Of a stretch of DNA of 64,000 nucleotides, positions 39,180-48,180 are shown one piece after another. A program made the position numbers and the translations under genes. Source of the DNA: Nitrospirota bacterium (GTDB taxonomy: Bacteria; Nitrospirota; UBA9217); assembly GCA_029858565.1 (NCBI GenBank), contig JAOUEV010000001.1, forward strand, positions 43,420 to 107,419. Direction: 5' to 3'. Numbering within the stretch: position 1 is the first letter of the stretch; each line of letters opens with the position of its first letter. Below the pieces are notes generated by a model that had not been told where the DNA came from, did not search any database, and was given only the letters and a program-made list of their open reading frames with translations.

Positions 39180-40268
39180 ATGACTGAAAGTGATAGCAAA
39201 CCCAAGGCGATCAGGGAAATACGCATCAATCCGGTCGTTCCCGCGGAGTCGGTGCTCGTTGCAACTGCGCGGAGTCTCAGGCCCAAGAAAGAGGAGCCGC
39301 CCGCACCCCATGACGCGCGTCCGCACGTGGAGACCTGTCCCTTCTGCAGGGGGAACGAGTCAAAGACGCCGCCGCCGATCGCCGAGGTTCCCGGGCCGGG
39401 GGACTGGAGCATCCGGATCGTGGAGAACCTCTACCCGGTGCTGGATGATGACCAAAGGAATCCCAACCTTGCCATCGGCCTGCAGCAGACAATCGACGGC
39501 TACGGCAGGCACGAAGTGGTGATCGACCATTCCTTTCACGGTATCCGCATCCACGAGATGAGCGAAGAGCATCTCAGCCTGCTGTTCTCGACCTACCGTT
39601 CCCGCGTCCGGGAGCTGTTCAAAACGAATCCCTCGGTCCGGTCGGTGCTTGTGTTCAAGAACTTCGGCCCTGCGGCGGGCGCGAGCATTGCCCACAGCCA
39701 CAGCCAGATCGTTGCCATGCCTGTGGTCCCCGCGAATATCGACGCCGAGGTACAGCAGAGCGCAGCCTACCACCAGAAGACCGGCTCCTGCATCTTCTGC
39801 GGCCTGATCAACGAGGCGCTCACCTTTGAGGCGGCGATCTACGACCGGGAATCGGGAATTGTGCGGCGCAAGTTCGATGTAGGACAGTACGTGATAGAGC
39901 GGGGGAAGAAGTTCATCGCTATCAAGCCCTTTGCGAGCCGGTTTGAGTGGGAGGTGCAGGTCCTGCCGCTCTGCCACGAGGCGGACTTCGCGAACCTGGC
40001 TGACGAAGATCTGGCGGACCTTGCGCGGGTGTTCCAACGCGCCATGGCGCGGCTCAATAGCGTGCTCGGCGGCGTACAGTACAACTTCTTCATCCATTCG
40101 CTGCCCCGCGGCCCGGTCTATGATGGGAACCGCGAGTCCTATCACTGGCATATCGAGATCTGCCCGCGCACGAGCGTGCCAACTGGCTTCGAACTGGGCT
40201 CCGGATTGTTCGTGAACACCATCAGCCCCGAGGACGCGGCTGCCAGGCTCAGGGCAGTGGAGCTTTAG
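39180..40268 (+). CDS. galT: Galactose-1-phosphate uridylyltransferase family protein
   Basis: A 362-residue protein of the GalT branch of the HIT superfamily. Zinc ligands are at CPFCRGNES and CIFCGLI; the nucleophilic HxHxQ reads GASIAHSHSQIVAMP. The C-terminal half holds VQYNFFIHSLPRG and YHWHIEICPR. It transfers UMP between UDP-glucose and galactose-1-phosphate, or the analogous adenylyl reaction in some relatives. ATG 39180 lies where homology begins; the frame is open to 39102 through the Doc stop region. No galK or galE is nearby. Confidence 0.85.
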   Translation: MTESDSKPKAIREIRINPVVPAESVLVATARSLRPKKEEPPAPHDARPHVETCPFCRGNESKTPPPIAEVPGPGDWSIRIVENLYPVLDDDQRNPNLAIGLQQTIDGYGRHEVVIDHSFHGIRIHEMSEEHLSLLFSTYRSRVRELFKTNPSVRSVLVFKNFGPAAGASIAHSHSQIVAMPVVPANIDAEVQQSAAYHQKTGSCIFCGLINEALTFEAAIYDRESGIVRRKFDVGQYVIERGKKFIAIKPFASRFEWEVQVLPLCHEADFANLADEDLADLARVFQRAMARLNSVLGGVQYNFFIHSLPRGPVYDGNRESYHWHIEICPRTSVPTGFELGSGLFVNTISPEDAAARLRAVEL

Positions 40269-40604
40269 CTGTCATTGCGAGCCATTGGCGAAGCAATCTC
40301 GTAGTTGCCTTATTATCCTTCTCCCCCTGACTCCTGTTGTCTCACCCCTACCCGAAAGGGTAGTCACGACAAAACTCACCAGAAAGAACAGGCAAAGCCA
40401 GTTATTGCTTGCAATTTGCAGTTATCTGTAATAGATTCGTTTTGGACGGATGCAGTAAGTCCCATGGAGTCCCGGAAAAGCATCTCACGTATCAACGTCC
40501 CGCAAGTTTGCGGGGGGAATTTTATAGTGACGGTGTTTTTTAGCGTCTGCGCTTCTTTCTTATCTGGGATGACATGAAAGTAGACCTGGCCCCATGGGGT
40601 CCGC
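40269..40604. other. Non-coding stretch with REP-like repeat before hsdR fragment
   Basis: Begins with GTCATTGCGAGCCATTGG and CGAAGCAATCTC (about 40271-40301), half of a common dispersed palindrome whose complementary form (GAGATTGCTTCGTCGCTTTC) occurs at 44593. The remainder has no supported gene and ends where hsdR homology starts abruptly. Confidence 0.5.
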
Positions 40605-41729
40605 ATGCGCGGCCATGGGCTGATGCAGGCGATTGCGCGTGTGAACCGGGTGTTCCGTGACAAACCAGGCGGTCTCGTGGTTGATTACCTAGGTTTGGCA
40701 GACCAACTCAGAAATGCCCTGGCTGCGTACACAGAAAGCGGTGGTACCGGCGAGACTGCTATTGATCAGGCAAAGGCTGTTGCTTTCATGCTCGAAAAAT
40801 ATGAGATATGCCTCGGGATGTTCCATGGTTTCGATTGGTCAGCATGGAAGACCGGCAAGGCTGCGGCCCAGCTTTCGGTCCTTCCTCCGGCGCAGGAGCA
40901 TATCCTGAAACAGGAAGATGGCAAGTCTCGACTGGTCAGGGCGGTCGTCGATCTGTCCAAGGCCTTTGCCCTATCCGTACCCCATGAGGAGGCAATCCGC
41001 ATCCGTGACGATGTTTCCTTCTTCCAGGCGGTCAAGGCAGCCTTGGTCAAGAGCGAGTCCACAGGGGGTAAGACCGAAGAAGAAATGAACCTCGCTATCC
41101 AGCAGATCGTCTCGCGGGCTATTGCACCGGGCGAGGTGATCGATATCTTTGCCGCGGCAGGGCTCAAGAAACCGGATATATCGATCCTGTCCGACGAGTT
41201 CCTTGCCGAGGTCCGGGGATTGCCGCAGAAGAACCTGGCTGTGGAATTGCTCCGGAAACTCCTGAATAACGAAATCAAGACCAGAGCAAAACGGCATCTT
41301 GTCCAAGCCCGTTCATTCGCCGAAATGCTGGAGACGGCTATCCGGCGTTACCAAAATCGCGCTATCGAGACAGCCCAGATCATCGAGGAATTGATCGATC
41401 TTGCCAAGGATATGCGGCAGGCTGAGAACCGGGGTGTGGATCTGGGGCTGAACGACGATGAGGTAGCTTTTTATGAAGCTCTGGAAGTGAACGATAGCGC
41501 GGTAAAAGTTCTCGGCGATGAAACCCTCAAGACCATTGCCCGGGAACTGGTGGATACCGTTCGCAAGAATACGTCGATCGACTGGACGGTCAAGGAATCG
41601 GTAAAAGCCAAGCTGCGGGTGATCGTGAAACGGATTCTTCGGAAATATGGATATCCACCGGATAAGCAGGAACGGGCGACGCTTACTGTGTTGCAGCAGG
41701 CGGAACTGTTAGCGCCTGAGTGGGCGTAA
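40605..41729 (+). pseudogene. hsdR: Type I restriction enzyme R subunit, C-terminal fragment
   Basis: A 374-codon frame matching only the last third of HsdR. It opens at helicase motif VI ([20 protein letters not shown], then GLVVDYLG) and continues through the helical C-terminal region ([19 protein letters not shown]). HsdR is about 1000 residues; the nuclease and most of the helicase are missing. The upstream sequence shows no continuation in any frame. No hsdM or hsdS is near. This is a decayed restriction system; a translated helical protein is possible but would not cut DNA. Confidence 0.82.
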
Positions 41730-41802
41730 TGTTATCGATATGATCAATCAAGAAAAGATTATTGTCTGAAATTCATCAGCATTTGAGGTAGCGGCTAATT
41801 TT

Positions 41803-42099
41803 ATGACAATTACGCGGCTCTTTGCGAAACGAGTCAGGTGTCTGTTAATGTCGCTAGCTTTATTAGCTGCTGTGGTGAGCTGTGCCGAAAATCCGCGCCT
41901 TGAAATCCAAACGTTCGATCAAGAAGCCGTCGTTGTTCAGTTTAATATGGGTCCTTTTATTAAAGAGGTTGATCTCGACAATGCTATGAATAGTTATTGC
42001 GGCTCGTTGAAACCGAAGATCATCCGAGAAGAGCGAAAACAGTTGCCTGGTCAATATAGATTTCAGAAGAAGATCGAGTTCAAATGCGTTGCTCAATAA
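41803..42099 (+). CDS. Small putative lipoprotein
   Basis: A 98-residue ORF with a hydrophobic N-terminus ending in LAAVVSC, suggesting a lipobox, followed by a short beta-rich domain (LEIQTFDQEAVVVQFNM). ATG 41803 has GAGGTAG upstream at a long spacing. The base composition is AT-richer than most of the window. No family is recognised. Confidence 0.5.
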   Translation: MTITRLFAKRVRCLLMSLALLAAVVSCAENPRLEIQTFDQEAVVVQFNMGPFIKEVDLDNAMNSYCGSLKPKIIREERKQLPGQYRFQKKIEFKCVAQ

Positions 42100-42290
42100 T
42101 TGAATTGCGGGAAGACGACATCCGGCGCAGATTTCTTCCCGTAGTTGAGATTCCATAAATTGGATCACGACTGCAGGTTACTACGCGAAACGTATATGTC
42201 ACCGGCTACTGAAGCATTTCTAGGATAAATGATACTGCGGAGGTTTTGAGGTTCGCAGAGTTTCAATCTGATTGATGAGGACAGATTATA

Positions 42291-42926
42291 ATGAAATTCA
42301 AAAAGTGGGTTCGATGGTTCAATATTATTAATCACAACATACTAACTATGCAGATGTCATATCAATGCTACACCGATTTGGACGCATACGTTCAATCTAA
42401 AGCGAATGGTTTTTATAAGATTCTGCAATTATGGTATTCAGATCACATGGTAATGTCAGTTAGGCGACAAATAAAAGCAGGGAGGGAGAGCGTGTCATTT
42501 CTTCGTTTGCTGCGCGAGATGGCGTCAGCTCCTCAAGCTATAACAAGAAGTCGATACGAAGCAGCTTTTGACGATAAAATGAAAGCAAATAGTATTTTTG
42601 ATAAGTTTGCTGGGTCTGGTAATGGGTCGCTAGATAAGATGAGAATTGAGGTAGATATACAAGGGATTCAAGAAGTTTCATCAAATATTGAAGCCTTCGC
42701 AGACAGATTTGTTGCACATTTAGATGGAAGAGGATTGCCAACCGATAGAATGCCATCTTATAGAGAGCTAGAGGAGGCATTACTCCGCCTAGAGCAGCTT
42801 AGAGAGAAGTATGCTGAACTATTCTATGTGGCTCAATCAACGACAAACATAATTACATTTCGCTCACCAAGATTCAATATTGAGATCGAGAGCTTCGTAA
42901 AAAAAGCAGCAAAGCGCCTGAGTTGA
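42291..42926 (+). CDS. AT-rich hypothetical protein, possibly AbiU2-like HEPN
   Basis: A 211-residue, largely helical protein in clearly AT-richer DNA than the flanks, a sign of transfer. FYKILQLWYSDHMVMSVRRQ and ESVSFLRLLREMA resemble the helix pair of AbiU2-type HEPN proteins, and the C-terminal LEQLREKYAELFYVAQ is amphipathic. No clear Rx4-6H ribonuclease motif is seen, so the assignment is weak. It lies beside an hsdR fragment and toxin-antitoxin remnants, which fits a defence-gene strip. Confidence 0.5.
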   Translation: MKFKKWVRWFNIINHNILTMQMSYQCYTDLDAYVQSKANGFYKILQLWYSDHMVMSVRRQIKAGRESVSFLRLLREMASAPQAITRSRYEAAFDDKMKANSIFDKFAGSGNGSLDKMRIEVDIQGIQEVSSNIEAFADRFVAHLDGRGLPTDRMPSYRELEEALLRLEQLREKYAELFYVAQSTTNIITFRSPRFNIEIESFVKKAAKRLS

Positions 42927-43037
42927 ATATTTGAGTTCGTCATAGGCAGTGCGGAGATCTTCCTTAACAAGTTCTTCTGAAATATTCAATAGAATGTATA
43001 TATAAACTCCGCATTAAGGCCCTGGAGTAAATAGATT

Positions 43038-43358
43038 ATGACAATTGATTTTGATCGGATCAAAGGCATTGCTCTCAGTGGCATCCGAAGGGCAGCAGTT
43101 TTTCTAGGCTTAGGTGTGAATGGGGCACGGAATGACTCGCTTACAGAGTATGATTTAGCAGAAACTCGCATCAAACTCCTTCCTGAAAAGTTGTCGGCAC
43201 AAGAACTGAAAGATATCAAGCAAAACTTTGAGAAATGGATTATATGGAACAGTCTACGGGAGCTGATTGAAAGTTTTGGTATATTCCTTGATGCGATTCA
43301 CCAGTCCGGGAGAACGAGGGGGACGTTGGTTCCTACGGTGCATAACGTGAATGCATAG
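43038..43358 (+). CDS. Hypothetical protein
   Basis: A 106-residue ORF with balanced charge (DLAETRIKLLPEKLSAQELK, FEKWIIWNSLRELIESFGIF). It may be the N-terminal part of a larger helical protein, since the composition ends abruptly in a polar tail. AT-rich like its neighbour. No family is recognised; the ribosome site is weak. Confidence 0.45.
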   Translation: MTIDFDRIKGIALSGIRRAAVFLGLGVNGARNDSLTEYDLAETRIKLLPEKLSAQELKDIKQNFEKWIIWNSLRELIESFGIFLDAIHQSGRTRGTLVPTVHNVNA

Positions 43359-43698
43359 AGAATGACCGACCATGAAAGCGAGGAGGGGATGTGCCACGCA
43401 ACTTCCTAGGGTCACGTCTATTGAATTGGTGTCGGCTGTTCTTTGGAACTTCCTAGGGATCGTCGCGGGTCAGGCTTAATTATTTAGATTCATCTAGGGA
43501 AAACACGCGGGTTTGCCCGGAGCTGTTGAGTTGTTTGAATACTGGCAAGGCCGGAGGAAACGCTCTCCGGCCCTTTGCTTTGCAGTGCCGGCTTTGGGCA
43601 GATGGGAACTTTCCAGGGTCCGGTCATTTGACATTTGCTCCTGATCAGCCTTTCCTCTGAACAATTTATATCTCTCCACGATTTGAGCACTCTTTGCG
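43359..43698. other. Non-coding stretch in accessory strip
   Basis: No gene supported. Contains a direct repeat AACTTCCTAGGG (about 43401 and 43447) and a terminator-like hairpin at 43547-43585. Confidence 0.45.
43547..43585 (+). terminator. Terminator-like hairpin
   Basis: Stem AGGCCGGAG / CTCCGGCCC with loop GAAACG, followed by TTTGCTTTG. Confidence 0.6.
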
Positions 43699-43728
43699 TT
43701 GATAATGCGCATGCAATTACATTATAAT
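43699..43728 (+). promoter_or_regulatory. Promoter of mazE-type gene
   Basis: TTGATA (43699-43704), an 18-base spacer and TATAAT (43723-43728). An imperfect inverted repeat AATTACA-t-TATAATT overlaps the -10 element, a likely autoregulatory site. Confidence 0.6.
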
Positions 43729-43746
43729 TACGAGTGGAGGTGCAGT

Positions 43747-43995
43747 GTGAAAGCGACGATCATCCTCATTGGTAATTCCAGGGCCATCAAAATTCCCAAG
43801 GCGGTCCTGGAGCAGTGTCATATCGACAAAGAGGCGATTATGGAAATAGAAAAAGGGGCAATCATCATTAAACCGGCAAAGAAGGAAGCGCGGACCGGAT
43901 GGGATGAGTCATTCAAGGAAATACGACGGTTCAAAGAGGATAACCTTCTTGTCTCCGGCAATGTCGACTCGGATTTTAAGGAGTGGGCATGGTAG
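43747..43995 (+). CDS. MazE/AbrB-type antitoxin
   Basis: An 82-residue protein starting at GTG 43747 after GGAGG. The AbrB fold covers residues 1-45 (KATIILIGNSRAIKIPKAVL, IMEIEKGAIIIKP). The acidic/aromatic C-terminal tail (GWDESFKEIRRF...DFKEWAW) is typical for MazE binding to MazF. Its toxin gene overlaps by seven bases but is truncated, leaving an orphan antitoxin. Confidence 0.85.
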   Translation: MKATIILIGNSRAIKIPKAVLEQCHIDKEAIMEIEKGAIIIKPAKKEARTGWDESFKEIRRFKEDNLLVSGNVDSDFKEWAW

Positions 43996-44063
43996 TCCAG
44001 CAGTACGACATCGTTCTCATCAACTTCGATAAGGATACTTGCCATGCAATCACTCGAATATAA
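43989..44063 (+). pseudogene. mazF: mazF toxin, truncated to 24 codons
   Basis: From ATG 43989, overlapping the end of mazE, the frame reads MVVQQYDIVLINFDKDT and stops at TAA 44061-44063. The first 14 codons match the MazF N-terminus (MVxxYDIVLVNLDP); the remaining ~90 residues are gone. The next gene begins at 44044 inside the fragment, so replacement of the toxin body by new DNA is likely. Confidence 0.7.
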
Positions 44064-44544
44064 GAACGCCTTTCTGTATGTCATTATCAGGCCGGAAGAC
44101 GGAGCCGTCCCGGGCAGGTACATTTTCTATAGCGGTATTAATACGAAATGGTTCTGCAGGCTTGCCTGGAAAAAAGCCGGCATCTGCTCCAACCCGGCTG
44201 TCCGGGGGATCCAGCTGCTCCGCACGCATGTGTCCGAATTCGTCGCCAAGCAGGGCATGATTGCCGATAAAGCGGACGGCATCGAAGCATTTGCCATTGA
44301 TCGCGGCGACGGATGGTGGAATGAGAATCCGCTCAGAATCGAAGGGGCTTCAGCTGAAAAAGTACGCGAACTGCTCGAATTCAGCGTCATGGACCTGGTG
44401 AAGACCGTGCTGGTCGTCTGCGTTCCCGGCGTCCAGGTTCCCGCGGGCTTTCTGGACCAGGCAGCGATGCAGAAGTTCCTCGAGTCGCTGTCGGTGGCCG
44501 AGGAGCGCGAGCGGGTGATGGCTTTTGAAAAGGAAAACTGTTGA
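44044..44544 (+). CDS. Hypothetical protein, 166 aa
   Basis: The protein reads MQSLEYKNAFLYVIIRPEDG at the N-terminus, then FVAKQGMIADKADGIEAFAI and a hydrophobic strand LVKTVLVVCVPGVQVPAGFL. No family is recognised and no signal peptide is obvious. It begins within the mazF remnant, with a weak GATAAGGAT site upstream, so it may have been joined to the mazE promoter. Confidence 0.6.
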   Translation: MQSLEYKNAFLYVIIRPEDGAVPGRYIFYSGINTKWFCRLAWKKAGICSNPAVRGIQLLRTHVSEFVAKQGMIADKADGIEAFAIDRGDGWWNENPLRIEGASAEKVRELLEFSVMDLVKTVLVVCVPGVQVPAGFLDQAAMQKFLESLSVAEERERVMAFEKENC

Positions 44545-44592
44545 GAAATGCCGAATAGGGAGTGCTTGTAGTTAAGAAATTCAAGCAAGTAA

Positions 44593-44616
44593 GAGATTGC
44601 TTCGTCGCTTTCGCTC
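44593..44616. repeat. Dispersed REP-like half-palindrome
   Basis: GAGATTGCTTCGTCGCTTTC plus GCTC is the complementary form of the GCGAAGCAATCTC motif at 40290, a widely occurring intergenic repeat type. Confidence 0.5.
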
Positions 44617-44639
44617 TTCATCAACGGAGGACAAACCAT

Positions 44640-45050
44640 ATGCCAAGACTTTCCGACATCAAGTTCAAGGCCGTGATCCTCGGCGCTGTTGTGGACAACA
44701 TGGGCACCCTGGTGATCATGTCGGTCCTGGCGGCATTGCTCGTGAAAACAGGTTTGTCCGAGGACGAGGTCATGGCCAGGCTCAGGAGCACGAACGGACT
44801 TCTCCTGGGGCTGATCCTCGGCATGGGCTGCACGCTCGGAGGCTCCTACCTGGCCGGCAGGATGGCGGCCAGGGCCGAGGTACTGCACGGAGCGCTGGTC
44901 GCGGTGATCGGCACGGTGCTTTCAATGGTCTTCCATGAGAGCGGCACCCCGCTCTGGTTCGATATCGCCGGTTTTACCTTCATCCTTCCCGCGGGCATGG
45001 CCGGCGGGTATCTGGCGCGGAAGCATCGTATCGCTCCTCCGGCAGCGTAG
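44640..45050 (+). CDS. Small membrane protein (paralogue of 35650-36063)
   Basis: A 136-residue protein, four hydrophobic segments. FKAVILGAVVDNMGTLVIMS, LILGMGCTLGGSYLAGRMAA and LPAGMAGGYLARKH align segment by segment with the gene at 35650. ATG 44640 follows CGGAGG. Function unknown; two diverged copies nine kilobases apart suggest an old duplication or a conserved two-member family. Confidence 0.75.
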   Translation: MPRLSDIKFKAVILGAVVDNMGTLVIMSVLAALLVKTGLSEDEVMARLRSTNGLLLGLILGMGCTLGGSYLAGRMAARAEVLHGALVAVIGTVLSMVFHESGTPLWFDIAGFTFILPAGMAGGYLARKHRIAPPAA

Positions 45051-45174
45051 GGCCGGTCTGCCGTACCGTTCCTTCCCCCTGCCAATCAGCGTGCGCCGCT
45101 CAGGAGGTTGTCGTTGACAGCGAACGGCCAATTCCCTTATCATAAGCCCTCGGAATGAGTCCCAAAGGAATCCC

Positions 45175-46281
45175 ATGACGAACAGATCCCTTGATGAACA
45201 ATACATGGACCTGGCCCTGCAGCTGGCCGCGAAAGCCAAAGGCAGGACGAGCCCGAACCCCCTGGTCGGCGCGGTGGTGGTGAAGAACGGCAAGGTGATC
45301 GCCAGCGGCTGGCACCAAAAAGCGGGGGAACCCCACGCCGAGGCGATCGCGCTCAGGAAAGCGGGAAAAGCGGCACAGGGCGCCACGCTCTATGTGACGC
45401 TCGAACCGTGCTCGCACACGAACAAGCGCACGCCGCCCTGCGCACCGCTGGTGATCACGAGCGGAGTGAAGCGCGTTGTGGTAGCCATGATCGATCCCAA
45501 TCCCCAGGTGTCCGGCGGAGGACTGAAGGCGATCAAGCGAGCGGGCATCAAGGTCACGACCGGCGTGCTCAAGGACGAGGCGGAGAAGCTGAACGAGGCC
45601 TTTGTCAAGCGCATGGCGACCGGCCTGCCTTTCGTGACCATGAAGATCGCCCAGACCCTTGACGGCAAGATCGCGACGGCAAAAGGCGAGTCCAAGTGGA
45701 TAACCGGACCTGACGCGCGCGAGGCCGGCCACTATTTGCGCGACACTCATGACGCGATCCTCGTTGGCATCAATACCGTGCTGAAGGACGATCCGAGCCT
45801 CACCACGCGCATTCCCGGCGGCCGTGACCCGATCCGGGTGGTCGTGGACAGTTCGCTGCGGATCCCGATGAAAGCGAAGATCATCACGCAGCGTTCCTCC
45901 GCCAGAACGATCGTTGCCACGGTCGACGGCGCTTCGGAAAGCAAGCTCCGGAAGCTCGAAGCAGCGGGTGTCGAGGTCGTTATCACGAGGGCGGCTCAGG
46001 GCAGGGTGGACCTCAAGGACCTGATGAAGAAGCTCGGTATGAGAAGCATCATGTCCCTCCTGATCGAGGGCGGGGCCGAGGTCCATGCATCAGCGCTCAA
46101 GGCTGGGATCGTGGACAAGGCCGTGATCTTCATCGCGCCGATGCTCATGACCGGCAAAGACTCGCTCTGCTCCATCGGCGGCAGATCGCCGGCCAAACTT
46201 GCTCAAGCGGTCAAGTTCAGCGAGGCTGAGGTGGATACGGTCGGCGATGACCTGATGGTGGAAGGGTACATTCAGCGATAA
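45175..46281 (+). CDS. ribD: Riboflavin biosynthesis protein RibD
   Basis: A 368-residue bifunctional enzyme. The deaminase domain (1-145) has zinc ligands in EPHAEAIAL and TLEPCSHTNKRTPPCAPLVI; the reductase domain (150-365) has KIAQTLDGKIATAKGESKW and SLLIEGGAEVHASALKAGIV. It converts diaminohydroxyribosylaminopyrimidine phosphate to the ribitylamino-uracil phosphate. No other rib gene is adjacent, so it is likely expressed on its own. Confidence 0.94.
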   Translation: MTNRSLDEQYMDLALQLAAKAKGRTSPNPLVGAVVVKNGKVIASGWHQKAGEPHAEAIALRKAGKAAQGATLYVTLEPCSHTNKRTPPCAPLVITSGVKRVVVAMIDPNPQVSGGGLKAIKRAGIKVTTGVLKDEAEKLNEAFVKRMATGLPFVTMKIAQTLDGKIATAKGESKWITGPDAREAGHYLRDTHDAILVGINTVLKDDPSLTTRIPGGRDPIRVVVDSSLRIPMKAKIITQRSSARTIVATVDGASESKLRKLEAAGVEVVITRAAQGRVDLKDLMKKLGMRSIMSLLIEGGAEVHASALKAGIVDKAVIFIAPMLMTGKDSLCSIGGRSPAKLAQAVKFSEAEVDTVGDDLMVEGYIQR

Positions 46282-46347
46282 GCAATAAGTTGTAAGGGGT
46301 AAGTAAAGCAGGAGCACTGTATTCCTCCCATTCGTACTTTACAAATC

Positions 46348-47025
46348 ATGCATCCCACTGTTCACGATATCAAAGAAGCCCTCAAAAGCAACGCCATCAC
46401 CCACGTCCTGCTCGACATGGATGGCACGCTCCTGGACAAATACTTTGATGACTACTTCTGGGAGCATCTGGTGCCGGAGAAATACGCGGACAAGCACAAG
46501 ATCACCTTCGGGAAAGCAAAGGAAGAACTGCTCAGGAAGTACAAGTCTCACGAAGAGACGCTCAACTGGACGGACATTGATTTCTGGTCCCGGGAACTGG
46601 GGCTCGAGATCATGGCGCTCAAGGAGCAGATCCGGCACCTTATCGAAATCCATCCCCATGTGGAGGAGTTCCTGGGCCTTATGCGTTCAAGGAGGAAGAA
46701 GGTCTATATTGCCACGAACGCCCACGACCGGGTGCTGGCCATGAAGATGAAAAAGACCGAACTCGGCAAATATCTCACCGGAACGATCACGTCAGCTGAG
46801 ATGGGATATCCCAAGGAGCATCAGGAGTTCTGGCACCGGCTGGAGAAAAAGCTCGGATTCTCCAGGGACTCGGCGCTCTTTGTGGATGACACGCTCGCGG
46901 TGCTCCGGTCCGCGAGGAAGTACGGGATCAAGTACCTTGTGTACAAGGCAAAAGGGAACTCGAAGGTCCCGCCGGGAAAGAGCGATGAATTCGCCACGGT
47001 GATGGATTTCAACGAACTGATGTAA
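46348..47025 (+). CDS. HAD-family hydrolase (5'-nucleotidase-like)
   Basis: A 225-residue HAD phosphatase. Motif I is VLLDMDGTLLDKYFDDYFW, motif II IATNAHD and motif IV FVDDTLAVLRSARKYGIKYL. The alpha-helical cap is inserted after motif I. It resembles YrfG (GMP/IMP nucleotidase) over most of its length, but substrate is not certain. It precedes selD by 60 bases on the same strand. Confidence 0.87.
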   Translation: MHPTVHDIKEALKSNAITHVLLDMDGTLLDKYFDDYFWEHLVPEKYADKHKITFGKAKEELLRKYKSHEETLNWTDIDFWSRELGLEIMALKEQIRHLIEIHPHVEEFLGLMRSRRKKVYIATNAHDRVLAMKMKKTELGKYLTGTITSAEMGYPKEHQEFWHRLEKKLGFSRDSALFVDDTLAVLRSARKYGIKYLVYKAKGNSKVPPGKSDEFATVMDFNELM

Positions 47026-47085
47026 CGCTCGGCATGGTTGAGCGTCAATGGCGCTCAACGCTGTTTCTGGTATACTCAAATCACC

Positions 47086-48135
47086 ATGAATCCTTTCCGA
47101 AAAAAGACCCTCACGGGAATGTCCCGCACCTGCGGCTGAGCAGCCAAGATCGGTCCGGCGGACCTGTCGGACGTGCTTTCCTCGATCTGTCCTGTTCATG
47201 ATCCCAACCTGCTGGTGGGGTTCGACACCAGCGACGACGCGGCGGTCTACCGTCTCACGCCCGAAGTCGCGGTGATCAGCACCGTTGACTTCATCACGCC
47301 TCCGGTGGACGATCCGGTCTGGTTCGGCAGGATCGCCGCCGCGAACGCCCTTTCCGATGTCTATGCCATGGGCGGCAAACCCGTGGTCGCGCTGAACCTG
47401 GTGATGTTCCCGTCAAAGAAGCTGGACAAGGGACTGCTCAGGGACATGCTGAGCGGCGGATTCGAGAAGGTCCAGGAGTCAGGCGCCGCCCTGGCTGGGG
47501 GGCATTCGGTCGATGACCTGGAGCCCAAGTACGGTTTGGCGGTGACCGGCACGGTCCACCCTGACCGGGTCCTGACGAACTGCAACGCAAAGCCCGGTGA
47601 CGCCTTGGTCCTGACCAAACTGCTCGGCACCGGCGTGCTGTTCAATGCCTGTAGATCAAAGAAACTTCCCTATCGCGACCTGGAGCCCATTCTTCCCAAG
47701 GTTGCCGAGCTGAACCGCGCTGCGATCGAGACCGCCCTAACTTTCGAGATCCACTCCTGTACGGACATTACGGGGTTCGGGTTCCTTGGCCACGCGCTTG
47801 AGATGGCGCGCGGGAGCAAGGTCCGGATCGAGGTGGCCTTCGGCAGGCTGCCGGTCCATCCTTATGTGTTCGACATGTACCGCAAAGGCGAGACTACCGG
47901 GAGCAACAAAGCGAACCGGAAGATGGCCCAAGGCTGGTGGGAACAGCAACGAAAGCTTTCTCATCCTGAGCAGGAACTGCTGTTCGATCCCCAGACATCG
48001 GGCGGCCTGCTGTTGTCCCTTCCCGGTCCGCAGGCAGGGGAACTGGTGCAGAAGCTGAAAGAGGCTGGTGTCGAGGACGCAGTCGTGATCGGTGAGGTGC
48101 TCGCGTCCGGGCAGCCGGGCATCGTCATAATCTGA
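47086..48135 (+). CDS. selD: Selenide, water dikinase containing selenocysteine
   Basis: A 349-codon gene starting at ATG 47086. Codon 18 is TGA (47137-47139) in TCGUAAKIGP, exactly where SelD has its catalytic Cys or Sec, and the frame then runs through LLVGFDTSDDAAVYRL, DFITPPVDDPVWFGRIAAAN and DITGFGFLGHALEMA. Reading starts at 47173 if the TGA is treated as stop, which would remove the active site. A small GGTCC/GGACC hairpin lies 13 bases after the TGA and may be part of a SECIS element. SelD makes selenophosphate from selenide and ATP. The organism therefore must encode SelA, SelB and SelC elsewhere. Confidence 0.93.
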
Positions 48136-48180
48136 TAATTAGTTCTGTTACTTCCATTCTGTTTCTTTCCGCACGTGTCC

